Assembly: GCA_030669585.1 (NCBI GenBank)
Contig: DAOVDI010000004.1
Span: forward strand, 1-53,934
Length of the DNA stretch: 53,934 nucleotides
From: Acidobacteriota bacterium
GTDB lineage: Bacteria; Acidobacteriota; Aminicenantia; Aminicenantales; Aminicenantaceae
Direction: 5' to 3'
Part shown: in pieces, positions 45,088-53,934 of the stretch
Numbering within the stretch: the first letter of the stretch is position 1
How the letters are laid out: the number at the start of each line of letters is the position of its first letter
The notes under the pieces: generated by a model
Told to the model about the DNA's origin: nothing
The model's database searches: none
What the model saw: the letters and a program-made list of their open reading frames with translations, nothing else
Translations under genes and position numbers: made by a program

Positions 45088-46119
45088 ATGAGTTTTTTGA
45101 GTTGGATTAAAGAAAAGATCTTTTACGATCTGGCCATTGATTTGGGGACGGCCAATACACTCGTTTTTTTAAAGGGAAAGGGGATTATTGTACAGGAACC
45201 ATCTATTGTTGTTATCAATAATAAAACCGGAAAAGTAGAAGCTGTTGGAAAAAGGGCCAAAGAAATGCTGGGCAAGACACCGGTTAATGTCGTTTCTATT
45301 AAACCGATGAGAGACGGTGTGATCGCGGATTTTGAAATTACCGAGAAAATGATCGATTATTTCATAAAAGAAGCGATAAACAACCGGAGTTTTATTTTCC
45401 GGCCCAGGATCGTTATAGGTATCCCGACCGGGATAACCCAGGTTGAACGCCGGGCGGTCAAAGATGTGGCCATGAGAGCCAAAGCCTCGGAAGTTTTTCT
45501 TATTGAACAGCCTGTGGCAGCAGCAGTAGGAGCGGAACTTCCTATTTCAGAACCAACTGGAAACATGATCGTTGACATCGGAGGGGGAACCACCGATGTC
45601 GCGGTGATCTCATTGGATGGTATTGTTCTTAACCACTCCATCCGCATTGCCGGAAACGAAATGGATGAAGCCATTATTCAATACATCAAAAAAAAATATA
45701 ATCTTTTGCTCGGAGAAAAAAGTGCTGAGTACATCAAGATGCAAATCGGATCTGCATATCCTCTTGATGAACCTATGACCATTGGGATAAAGGGGAAAGA
45801 TTTACGGGAAGGAATTCCCAAAACAATTGTTGTAGATGACCAGGAGATCAGGGAGGCGCTGGAAGATGTTGTATCTGTCATACTCAATGCTATTAAGATC
45901 GCTTTAGAAAGAACTCCACCTGAACTATCCGCAGATATTATCGATCGAGGTATTGTGATCACAGGAGGTGGTTCTCTTCTGAAAAACCTGGACAAGCGTA
46001 TTAGAGTAGAGACTCAACTTCCTGTATTCATCACAGAGGACCCCCTTACTTCGGTTGTTATCGGGGCGGGAAAGATGCTGGAAGATATTGATCTCTTGAG
46101 AAAATTATCATTGATCTAA
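45088..46119 (+). CDS. mreB: Rod shape-determining protein MreB
   Basis: 'DLAIDLGTANTLVFLKGKGIIVQEPSIVV', 'MIVDIGGGTTDVAVISL', 'DRGIVITGGGSLL'. Confidence 0.97.
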   Translation: MSFLSWIKEKIFYDLAIDLGTANTLVFLKGKGIIVQEPSIVVINNKTGKVEAVGKRAKEMLGKTPVNVVSIKPMRDGVIADFEITEKMIDYFIKEAINNRSFIFRPRIVIGIPTGITQVERRAVKDVAMRAKASEVFLIEQPVAAAVGAELPISEPTGNMIVDIGGGTTDVAVISLDGIVLNHSIRIAGNEMDEAIIQYIKKKYNLLLGEKSAEYIKMQIGSAYPLDEPMTIGIKGKDLREGIPKTIVVDDQEIREALEDVVSVILNAIKIALERTPPELSADIIDRGIVITGGGSLLKNLDKRIRVETQLPVFITEDPLTSVVIGAGKMLEDIDLLRKLSLI

Positions 46120-46129
46120 ACTTTTAAAA

Positions 46130-46969
46130 TTGAATGTGTTTTTTTGGAAAAAAAACAAACCGTGTGCCATCCTTCTTATACTGATCCTGTCCCAATTAAT
46201 TCTCATTTCTATCCAGGTTCCTCTTGGTGATGAGTCCAGTTTTTTTAAAAAGATTTTAATAGGAATTTTTTCGCCTGTTAAACACGGTATCGTTTTTATC
46301 TATAATGGCATAGGAAAATTCTGGGACAACTATTTTTTTGTAAAGGACAGCAGCAGAGAAAACGCACGTCTGGAAACAGAAGTCCTTTATCTGCGTCAGG
46401 AAAATCTCTTCTTAAAAAACACCATTAGAAAATATATAGATGAGAAAGCAATCATAGATAAAGTGCGGGATTTTTACACAGATTTTTTAGTAGCAGGTGT
46501 TATTGGGATCGATTTAAACAATTATTATAAAACAATAATTATTGACCGTGGGACTTTGGACGGGATAAAAAAAAATATGGTGGTTCTTGACAGAAACGGG
46601 TATCTGGTTGGAAGGATACTAAAGCCTCTTTCTTTCAAGGAATCCAGGGTCCAGCTTATAACGGACAATGATATCGGGTTTGGAGTTTATACAGAGACAG
46701 GGACTCCTTTTGGAATATTGACTGGAGATGGGGAAGGCCGGTGTCTCCTGAAATATATCTTAAAAACCAACAATAATGTACAGATTGGACAGGATGTGTT
46801 AACGTCCGGTCAAGACGATGTTTTTCCCAGAAATCTTCAGGTTGGCCGGATCATTAGCGTCGAGGAAATCGAATCTTTATTCAAGATTGTTAGAGTCAGG
46901 CCATTTTTTCAGTTTAAGGATCTAGACCGCTTGGTTGTCCTTCTCCGTAATATGAAAGAGGAATATTAG
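46130..46969 (+). CDS. mreC: Rod shape-determining protein MreC
   Basis: Position in operon; N-terminal TM, coiled coil and beta domain 'IIDRGTLDGIKKNMVVLDRNGYLVGRI...RVQLITDNDIGFGVY'. TTG start. Confidence 0.9.
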   Translation: MNVFFWKKNKPCAILLILILSQLILISIQVPLGDESSFFKKILIGIFSPVKHGIVFIYNGIGKFWDNYFFVKDSSRENARLETEVLYLRQENLFLKNTIRKYIDEKAIIDKVRDFYTDFLVAGVIGIDLNNYYKTIIIDRGTLDGIKKNMVVLDRNGYLVGRILKPLSFKESRVQLITDNDIGFGVYTETGTPFGILTGDGEGRCLLKYILKTNNNVQIGQDVLTSGQDDVFPRNLQVGRIISVEEIESLFKIVRVRPFFQFKDLDRLVVLLRNMKEEY

Positions 46970-46984
46970 CCTGGTTAGATAAAC

Positions 46985-47482
46985 ATGCGAGACATAACTA
47001 GGATCTCCATTGGACTTATTCTTGCGGTGATAATGTATACTCTGCTGGAAAGCATATCTTTTTCAACGGTTTTAATATTTAATATTTTCAACCTTGTTGT
47101 CATATATTTTGCCATGGAAAAAGGGGAAACATCAGGTGCGATACTGGGTATGGTCTGTGGAATGATACAGGATTCGTTTTCTGCGGGAGTTTTTGGAGTG
47201 GCGGGAATTTCAAAAACCATCACAGGCTTTCTTGCAGGGTTTGTTGCTAAAAGAATAGACATTGTGCTTTTCAGCAGAAATTTTATATTTATTTTTTTTC
47301 TTAGCGGAATGGAACTGATCATCTGGGCCTTTTTTTATGTTTTTATTTTCTCCGAGCGGATTAACACAGGACAGGGGTTGATCTTTCTTCAACCCATGGG
47401 AACAGCGCTTCTTGGAAGTATTTCTTTTAAATTGATCAGATATCTGCATGAATTGAAAAATTCAAAGAGTCATGAAAAATAA
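46985..47482 (+). CDS. mreD: Rod shape-determining protein MreD
   Basis: 165 aa multi-TM; 'KGETSGAILGMVCGMIQDSFSAGVFGVAGISKTITGFLAG'. Confidence 0.88.
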   Translation: MRDITRISIGLILAVIMYTLLESISFSTVLIFNIFNLVVIYFAMEKGETSGAILGMVCGMIQDSFSAGVFGVAGISKTITGFLAGFVAKRIDIVLFSRNFIFIFFLSGMELIIWAFFYVFIFSERINTGQGLIFLQPMGTALLGSISFKLIRYLHELKNSKSHEK

Positions 47483-49265
47483 TAGTTTTTATGAAGACCT
47501 TTCTGTTGTCTTCAAACGAACAAAAGTGACCTTGATCTTTGTCCAATTGTTGTTTGTATTTCTAGCTGTATTTTTTTGGAAGATGCAGATACTGGATTAT
47601 CATAAATACTGGCAGAGATCCGAAGCTAACCGCATAAGGGAGATAATCCTTCCTCCTCAAAGAGGGCTCATAAAGGACAGGTTTGGGAATCTGCTTGCAA
47701 AGAATATAGCATCGTTTAAGGTTTCTTTAATCAGGGAAAATTGCCGGGATCTGGAGGTATTTATTGAAGAGATATCTCCCCTTATTGATATAACGCCTGA
47801 GATCCTGCAGGAACGGATCAATAAATACAAATCACTGCCGAAATTCCGTCCCATTGTGATCAAAGAGAACTTGACAGAGGAAGAAATAGCGAGGTGTGAA
47901 ACGCATATAACGGAATATCCGGAATTGATCATCCAGGCGGAAGCGAAGAGATATTATCCAAGAGCAAACTTTGCATCTCATGTTCTTGGGTATCTTCAGG
48001 AGGTGTCTGCAGAAGAACTCAGGAGCAAAGCTTATCCTGGACGCCATCTTGGAGATATGGTGGGGAAAACAGGTATTGAAAAAGAATATGAGACACAATT
48101 GGCAGGGACCGACGGTCAGCTTCTTGAAATTGTCAACAGCGTGGGAAGAAAACAAGGAGAGCTCAAACGACAACCTTCTGTACCAGGAGAAGATCTTATT
48201 CTATCCCTGGATTCTGAACTTCAGGAAAAAGCAGAAGAGATAATAAATGGAAAAGAGGGTGCTGTGGTGATCTTAGATCCCCGGAACGGTGAGATTCTAG
48301 CCATGGCCAGTTATCCCGGTTTTGATCCCAACAAATTTATCAATCGATTTACCCATGATGAATGGAAACATATTGCCGAAAATCCGGGTTTTCCTCTGCA
48401 GAATAGGGCCATCCGCGGTTTATATTCTCCAGGTTCCATCTTCAAGCCGGCCATGTCTATAGCAGGGTTAGAATTGGGGTTGATCAATGAATGGACAACG
48501 GTCACATGTCATGGTGAAACTATCATATACGGGCATCCTTTTGCGTGCTGGTATAAGCCCGGGCATGGCCCTGTCAATCTGTTAAGCGCTATCAGGCAGT
48601 CATGCAACATTTATTATTATCATCTGGGAAAGCGCTTGGGGATTGAAAATATTGCCCGATATGCCCGCGTTTTGGGATTAGGGCGCAAGACAGGAATTGA
48701 TCTGCCCGGAGAAAAGGAAGGCCTTGTGCCCGATCCGGAATGGAAAGCAAGAGTCCATAAAGCTCCCTGGTATCCTGGAGAAACGATATCTGTTTCCATT
48801 GGTCAGGGGCCGATTAATGTTACTCCGGTCCAGGTGGCTTTCCATACGGCGATAATCGCAAACAGAGGCGAGAAAATGGTTGTTCCGCATCTTGTACGTG
48901 GAAAAACAGATAAGGAAGATGTCTCGCTCACAATAAAAAAGAAAAACATTGAGAGAGTGATCAAAGGAATGTGGCAATCTGCCAATATGGAAGGTACGGC
49001 CAGGGCTGCAAAGGTCGATGGATTTGATGTCTGTGGTAAAACTGGTTCAACACAGCTAGTTGGCCGTGAAACAGCGGAAAAATTAGCTGACCGGAAGATC
49101 AAGATCAAGACTCATTCCTGGTTCACTGGATTCGCTCCCAGAGATAATCCCAGAATTGTCGTAACGGTTATTGTGGAATATGGAGGGATGGGAGGTGTAT
49201 CAGCAGCTCCAATTGCAGGAGAATTATTCAATCTTTATAAAAAGAAAAAAGCGCAATATGATTGA
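47472..49265 (+). CDS. mrdA: Penicillin-binding protein 2
   Basis: 597 aa; 'RGLIKDRFGNLLAKN', 'RGLYSPGSIFKPAMSIAGLE' (SxxK), 'RQSCNIYYY' (SxN), 'CGKTGSTQ' (KTG). Confidence 0.95.
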   Translation: MKNNSFYEDLSVVFKRTKVTLIFVQLLFVFLAVFFWKMQILDYHKYWQRSEANRIREIILPPQRGLIKDRFGNLLAKNIASFKVSLIRENCRDLEVFIEEISPLIDITPEILQERINKYKSLPKFRPIVIKENLTEEEIARCETHITEYPELIIQAEAKRYYPRANFASHVLGYLQEVSAEELRSKAYPGRHLGDMVGKTGIEKEYETQLAGTDGQLLEIVNSVGRKQGELKRQPSVPGEDLILSLDSELQEKAEEIINGKEGAVVILDPRNGEILAMASYPGFDPNKFINRFTHDEWKHIAENPGFPLQNRAIRGLYSPGSIFKPAMSIAGLELGLINEWTTVTCHGETIIYGHPFACWYKPGHGPVNLLSAIRQSCNIYYYHLGKRLGIENIARYARVLGLGRKTGIDLPGEKEGLVPDPEWKARVHKAPWYPGETISVSIGQGPINVTPVQVAFHTAIIANRGEKMVVPHLVRGKTDKEDVSLTIKKKNIERVIKGMWQSANMEGTARAAKVDGFDVCGKTGSTQLVGRETAEKLADRKIKIKTHSWFTGFAPRDNPRIVVTVIVEYGGMGGVSAAPIAGELFNLYKKKKAQYD

Positions 49266-50349
49266 ACGGCAGAAAATACAAAATATTGACTGGATACTTA
49301 TTGGTCTAATCATAATCAATTCTCTTATAGGCGTTGTTGTCATTTACAGCTCTTCTCATTATCTGGCAGGACATTTTTTTCTGCGTCAGCTTATATGGAT
49401 GATAATCAGTCTTGGAGTGCTTTTTATACTCCTCACAGTGGATTACCGATTCCTTGTTGATCTTTCCCCATATATATATATCCTGTTTTTACTCCTTTTA
49501 GGAGGAAATCTTATATTCGGAGAATTGACAGCCGGCACAAAAAGTTGGATAAGGCTGCCTTTTTTTCAGATACAACTGTCGGAATTCATGAAACTTCTTG
49601 TTATACTGATGATGGCCAGATTATTTTACAAAAGCAGAAATGTGTTTATCAATTTCAGAAAAGGGATGGCTGCTATTTTGATCGCAGCGGTTCCTTTCTG
49701 TTTGGTCGCTCTGCAGCCTGATCCGGGGACAGCATTGTCTTATCTCATTATTCTTTTAGGCGCATTTATTCTTGCGGGAATGAATAAAAAGATGATAATT
49801 TTCCTTCTTGTTGCCTCTGTGTGTTTTGGTTTATTAGCTTGGAATTTCTGTCTCAAGGATTACCAGAAAGATAGGTTAACTGCTTTTGTATTTCCTGGAA
49901 ATGATCCCCTGGGATCGGGTTACCAGATCATCCAATCAAAGATCGCCATAGGGTCAGGCGGATTTTTAGGAAAAGGATTCAAAAAGGGGACGCAAAGCCA
50001 ACTTAGGTTTCTGCCCGCTCGTCATACGGATTTCATTTTTGCCGTTATTGGCGAGGAATTTGGATTTCTGGGCATTTTATTTACACTTATGAGCTATGTG
50101 CTTTTAATCACAAGGATATTAAAGTCTATTAAAGAAACTATAGATAGAGCCGGAGCCTACATTATATTTTTGGTTGCAGTTTTGATTTCCGTTCAGTTCT
50201 TTATTAATGTTTTTATGACCGTTGGGCTTTTACCATTAACAGGAATACCTCTTCCTTTCTTAAGTTATGGAGGGTCTTCACTGCTTGCAAACACCATGGC
50301 AGTAGCACTTGTCCTCAATGTGAAAATGAGACGGTTTGTGAATGTTTAG
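49258..50349 (+). CDS. rodA: Rod shape-determining protein RodA (SEDS)
   Basis: Start reset to 49258 (MIERQKIQNIDWIL), overlapping mrdA by 8 nt; 'FLPARHTDFIFAVIGEEFGFLGI', 'GIPLPFLSYGGSSLLANTMAVALVLNV'. Confidence 0.94.
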   Translation: MIERQKIQNIDWILIGLIIINSLIGVVVIYSSSHYLAGHFFLRQLIWMIISLGVLFILLTVDYRFLVDLSPYIYILFLLLLGGNLIFGELTAGTKSWIRLPFFQIQLSEFMKLLVILMMARLFYKSRNVFINFRKGMAAILIAAVPFCLVALQPDPGTALSYLIILLGAFILAGMNKKMIIFLLVASVCFGLLAWNFCLKDYQKDRLTAFVFPGNDPLGSGYQIIQSKIAIGSGGFLGKGFKKGTQSQLRFLPARHTDFIFAVIGEEFGFLGILFTLMSYVLLITRILKSIKETIDRAGAYIIFLVAVLISVQFFINVFMTVGLLPLTGIPLPFLSYGGSSLLANTMAVALVLNVKMRRFVNV

Positions 50350-50357
50350 TGTTTAAA

Positions 50358-50647
50358 CTGGATTATTCACGGGTCGAGGAGAGGCCAAGGAAAAACAGTC
50401 TATAGAAGTCCATATGAGTTGTCGAAGTCGAAGAAGGCCAAGGGTGAAAGGCAGACGTCGTTCCCGCGAAGCTTGTTCCCCAATCAAGTTGAGGACAGGC
50501 TCCCGACTCCGATCGGGGAGCGGGAATCCAGACGTCGTTCCCGTGGAAACGGGAATCCAGTATAAATTGTATTCTGGATTCCCACTTTCGTGGGAATGAC
50601 GAGACAAACGAGAGTAACGAGACAAACGGAGACTCTTTGCATCAACG
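50358..50647 (+). repeat. Composite element, copy D, lacking a recognisable right terminus
   Basis: CTGGATTATTCACGGGTCGAGGAGAGGCCAAGGAAAAACAGTCTATAG as in copy A; AAGTC array 50396-50433; GTTCCCGTGGAAACGGGAAT 50537-50556; ATTCCCACTTTCGTGGGAAT 50578-50597; ...GAGACTCTTTGCATCAAC then diverges. Confidence 0.8.
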
Positions 50648-50661
50648 ATTGTATTAATGCA

Positions 50662-53196
50662 ATGGACAGAATAAAGGAATCTGAGTTGGAAAAGCTGCTG
50701 TATAACATTCAAAAACCCGGGCAATACCTGGGTGGAGAATGGAACGAGATCAAAAAAGATCCGGATTCAGTTAGCACAAAAGTGGCATTGGTTTTTCCGG
50801 ATCTATATGAGATTGGAATGTCTTATCTGGGACAAAGGATCCTGTATCATGTATTGAATAAGGACCCTGAAGTTTTGGCGGAACGTGTTTTTGCGCCTTG
50901 GATGGATTTTGAAACCAAACTTCGGGATAATAATATCCCTCTTTATTCCCTGGAAAACAAAATCCCCCTTTATTCATTTGATATTGTAGGATTTTCTCTT
51001 TTATACGAACTAAACTATTCGAATATACTGACCATACTGGATCTTGGACGGATCCCTTTTCTTGCCGATAAAAGGGATGAATCCCATCCTCTGATTTTGG
51101 CCGGAGGGCCTGCTGCATTCAATCCTGAGCCTTTGGCTGACTTTATTGATTTTTTTGTTCTTGGTGATGGAGAAGAGGTATTTCCCGAGATTATTTCTCT
51201 GTATAAGCATCTTCGCAGCTATGGGGGGAAAAAATGGGAGCTTTTAAAAGAATTTTCCAAACTTGAGGGAATTTATGTGCCATCCTTATATAAAGTATAT
51301 CAGCCGTCAGGATCCAGACTGCAAGCAGTAAGACCCAAGGGAGAGACCCTGCCGAAAATCCGGAAGAGAGTGATGTATCCTTTTAAGCATACTCCTTTTC
51401 CAGAGGAAATGATCGTGCCGAATGTCGGAATCGTGTTTGACCGGGCCGTGATCGAGGTTGAACGTGGTTGTCCGCAGAGGTGCCGATTCTGCCAGGCCAC
51501 AAGTATATATTTTCCTCCGAGAATAAAAGACGTGAATCATCTGGTTGCAGCAGCCAAAAATAGTGTGCGAAAAACAGGATATGAAGATGTTTCCCTCACT
51601 GCCCTTTCCATCAGCGATTATCCTTACCTTTCCCAGGCGATCAAAAGCCTTATGGATGATTTTTCGGAGCAGAAAGTTTCTTTGTCTTTATCTGCTTTAA
51701 GGCCGAAGGGTCTGACTAATGAGATCATAGAGAATATTCTTAAGGTTAGAAAGACTGGATTTACCCTGGTCCCGGAAGCGGGAACGGATCGATTGCGACG
51801 TGTCATTAATAAGGATCTGTCCGGCGAGGAGATTAGAGAAGCGGTCAGCAATGCCTTTTCTCATGGCTGGCAGCTTCTAAAGCTGTATTTTATGGTCGGC
51901 CTGCCTACGGAAAGGGAAGAAGATCTACAGGGGATCGTGGACACCGTCAAAGAAATCATTCATATCGGTTATGAGAAGTTGAATAAAGCACCCAAGATAA
52001 ATCTCAGCATTTCTTCCTTTATCCCAAAACCCCACACACCGTTCCAATGGGAAAAAATGGATGGGATGGATTTTCTGAAGTATAAGCACAGGTTTATTCT
52101 TTCGCAGTTGAAAAAATACCGTTTTGTACGGTTCAAGAAGCATCCGCTGAATACCTCTCTTATGGAAGCGGTTTTTTCAAGAGGAGATCGCCGGTTGGGC
52201 CGGGTGCTTTTAGATGCCTGGAAAAGGGGGGCACGTTTTGACAGTTGGAATAACAGATTTGATCTTGTTTTGTGGGAAGAGGCGTTTAATGCCTGCGGCC
52301 TGGATATGAATATATATGTATCTGAAGCGGATAAAAATACTCCTTTTCCATGGGACCATATAGACACAGGCATAAAAAAAGAGCATTTGCTTAAAGAGTT
52401 GGACAGGGCATTCAGGGCTGAATCATCTCCATCCTGCCTGGAACTAAAATGTTCTTCGTGTCAGGGATGCTCTCTTCTTGACGTATACGATAAGAAATAT
52501 CCTCCTATTAAACCTGAATTGAGCAGAAAATACTTTTCTCCGAAAGATGAAACAGGTGAGAAGAATCGATATCGTGTCAAGTTCGCAAAAAAAGGAAAAG
52601 TGCGATTTCTATCTCACAGGGATATGATCAATATTATCCAGAGGGGGTTGCGCAGGGCAGGAATTCCAGTTCTGTATTCAGAAGGATTCCATCCGAAAAT
52701 GTTGGTCTCTCATCTTCCTGCTCTTCCTCTGGGAATGGAAGGGCGTGAGGAGTTATTTGAATTTAAAACACGATGTGTGCTGGATAGACAGGATTTTTTA
52801 TCGTGCATGAACCGCTCTCTTCCAGATGGATTCAACATTCTGGATCTAATCCTTCTTGAATCAGGCCACCCGTCCCTAAATGAAGATATTGACAGGATAG
52901 TTTATTCGCTCGATTTGAGCGCAGATCTTGCAAAAAATGCGATTGCACATATGGAGGGATCACGCGGTGTAGATAAGATCTTAAAAGGGGAGTTAGAAGA
53001 CTTGTTCAAGATCCGACTAAAAGAAGATCCATTGATCCAAAAAATCTCAGTGGACCCTGATACAAATAAACTGATGATGATTTTTTCCCATACAGAACAA
53101 AAAGCTCCACGGCCTCAGGACATAATCAAAGCTCTTCTTCAGATAGAGAACCCTGTTTATATCATGGTGCGTGAAAAGATCATACTGAAAACATGA
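50662..53196 (+). CDS. Radical SAM protein (TIGR03960-like) fused to a C-terminal DUF2344/TIGR03936-like domain
   Basis: 'IEVERGCPQRCRFCQATSIYFPPR' (CxxxCxxC), 'LVPEAGTDRLRRVINKDL'; C-term 'YRVKFAKKGKVRFLSHRDMINIIQRGLRRAGIPVLYSEGFHPKMLVSHLPALPLGMEGREE'. ORF-track start 50590 lies in the repeat; MDRIKESELEKLL at 50662 is more credible. Confidence 0.92.
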   Translation: MDRIKESELEKLLYNIQKPGQYLGGEWNEIKKDPDSVSTKVALVFPDLYEIGMSYLGQRILYHVLNKDPEVLAERVFAPWMDFETKLRDNNIPLYSLENKIPLYSFDIVGFSLLYELNYSNILTILDLGRIPFLADKRDESHPLILAGGPAAFNPEPLADFIDFFVLGDGEEVFPEIISLYKHLRSYGGKKWELLKEFSKLEGIYVPSLYKVYQPSGSRLQAVRPKGETLPKIRKRVMYPFKHTPFPEEMIVPNVGIVFDRAVIEVERGCPQRCRFCQATSIYFPPRIKDVNHLVAAAKNSVRKTGYEDVSLTALSISDYPYLSQAIKSLMDDFSEQKVSLSLSALRPKGLTNEIIENILKVRKTGFTLVPEAGTDRLRRVINKDLSGEEIREAVSNAFSHGWQLLKLYFMVGLPTEREEDLQGIVDTVKEIIHIGYEKLNKAPKINLSISSFIPKPHTPFQWEKMDGMDFLKYKHRFILSQLKKYRFVRFKKHPLNTSLMEAVFSRGDRRLGRVLLDAWKRGARFDSWNNRFDLVLWEEAFNACGLDMNIYVSEADKNTPFPWDHIDTGIKKEHLLKELDRAFRAESSPSCLELKCSSCQGCSLLDVYDKKYPPIKPELSRKYFSPKDETGEKNRYRVKFAKKGKVRFLSHRDMINIIQRGLRRAGIPVLYSEGFHPKMLVSHLPALPLGMEGREELFEFKTRCVLDRQDFLSCMNRSLPDGFNILDLILLESGHPSLNEDIDRIVYSLDLSADLAKNAIAHMEGSRGVDKILKGELEDLFKIRLKEDPLIQKISVDPDTNKLMMIFSHTEQKAPRPQDIIKALLQIENPVYIMVREKIILKT

Positions 53197-53234
53197 TGCA
53201 TTAAGAATTTTTATGAATAATTCAAGGTATTTGC

Positions 53235-53263
53235 TTGACCAAATTTTTCACAAATAATATTAT
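53235..53263 (+). promoter_or_regulatory. Putative sigma70-like promoter (TTGACC-N17-TATTAT) upstream of the acyl-CoA dehydrogenase
   Basis: TTGACC 53235-53240; TATTAT 53258-53263. Confidence 0.5.
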
Positions 53264-53295
53264 GCATATCACAATGCTCAAATTAGGAGGACACA

Positions 53296-53934
53296 GTGAT
53301 AGATTTCAATTTAACTGAAGAACAAAAAGCACTGCAGGAAATGGCTCAACAATTTGCCAAAAAAGAAATAAAGCCTAATGCTGCTAAATATGACAAGGGG
53401 GATGAATGGCCTGAAGATATCATGAAAGCGGCGTTCAAGGCCGGATTTATAAGCTGTGAAATTCCTGAAGAGTATGGCGGCATAAGCCTGGGGCATCTGG
53501 ATACAGCCATTATATCTGAAGAGCTTTCATGGGGATGTGCCGGAATGTTTACAACGATCATGGCTAGTTCCCTGGCGTTTACTCCCATAATTCTTTTTGG
53601 TACGGATGAGCAAAAAAGAAAATATCTGACCCCATTCACCAAGAAGCTTGCTTATGCCGCATTCTGCCTGACAGAAAGGGAAGCTGGGTCGGATGCAGGG
53701 GCTTTGAAAACCAAAGCGAAAAAAAAAGGGGATGAATATATCATCAATGGTTCCAAATGCTTTATTACCAATGGCGGCATAGCTGATCTTTATGTGGTAT
53801 TCGCATTGACCAAGCCTGAGAAGGGTACCCGTGGGATGAGTGCCTTTATAGTTCCCAGGGATATCCCAGGTATCTCTATAGGGAAGGAAGAAGATAAAAT
53901 GGGTCATAGAGCTTCAAATACTGCAGAGGTTTTT
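53296..53934 (+). CDS. Acyl-CoA dehydrogenase, truncated by the right window edge
   Basis: GTG start after AGGAGG; VIDFNLTEEQKALQEMAQQFAKKEIKPNAAKYDKGDEWPEDIMKAAFKAGFISCEIPEEYGGISLGHLDTAIISEELSWGCAG...AFCLTEREAGSDAGALKTKAKKKGDEYIINGSKCFITNGGIADLYVVFAL...MGHRASNTAEVF. Absent from the ORF track because it has no stop in the window. Confidence 0.95.
   Translation, partial: MIDFNLTEEQKALQEMAQQFAKKEIKPNAAKYDKGDEWPEDIMKAAFKAGFISCEIPEEYGGISLGHLDTAIISEELSWGCAGMFTTIMASSLAFTPIILFGTDEQKRKYLTPFTKKLAYAAFCLTEREAGSDAGALKTKAKKKGDEYIINGSKCFITNGGIADLYVVFALTKPEKGTRGMSAFIVPRDIPGISIGKEEDKMGHRASNTAEVF

Noticed and set aside
50353-50724. 123-aa minus-strand ORF with 'SRHSHESGNPEYNLYWIPVSTGTT'
   Set aside because: Translation of the ATTCCC-type repeat; this 'RHSxESGNPxxxxYWIP' string is a familiar spurious product of dispersed repeats and not a real protein.

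Overview
This 54 kb window is gene-dense and looks like ordinary bacterial chromosome. I read about 42 protein-coding genes, and saw no rRNA, tRNA, CRISPR array or recognisable transposase. Main blocks: (i) a tight minus-strand operon with three tandem alkaline-phosphatase-superfamily (COG3379-like) proteins, a 63-aa protein and a 3-TM membrane protein with Oxa1/EMC3/DUF106-like layout; (ii) a fused ADP-forming acetate-CoA ligase and a tricorn-type protease; (iii) tldD/tldE, a flippase-like membrane protein, nadC-nadB, ileS-lspA-lgt-rluD and an EF-G paralogue; (iv) a TCA cluster (sucD, sucC, fumarase beta, mdh, icd, acnB); (v) a split B12-dependent acyl-CoA mutase; (vi) def-fmt and mreBCD-mrdA-rodA followed by a radical SAM/DUF2344 protein; (vii) the 5' part of an acyl-CoA dehydrogenase running off the right edge. 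A nitroreductase runs off the left edge. The gene set fits an uncultured anaerobe (Aminicenantes-like is a guess only). The most unusual content is intergenic: a family of modular, transposase-less repeats found in both orientations. They have CCTGG-N2-TATTCA-type terminal inverted repeats, 10-bp AAGTC arrays, ATTCCC-N8-GGGAAT palindromes and outward-facing right ends. A sub-family carries a 23-nt conserved loop held by stems that differ in sequence but remain paired. Everything was read by eye; no homology search or folding was run.
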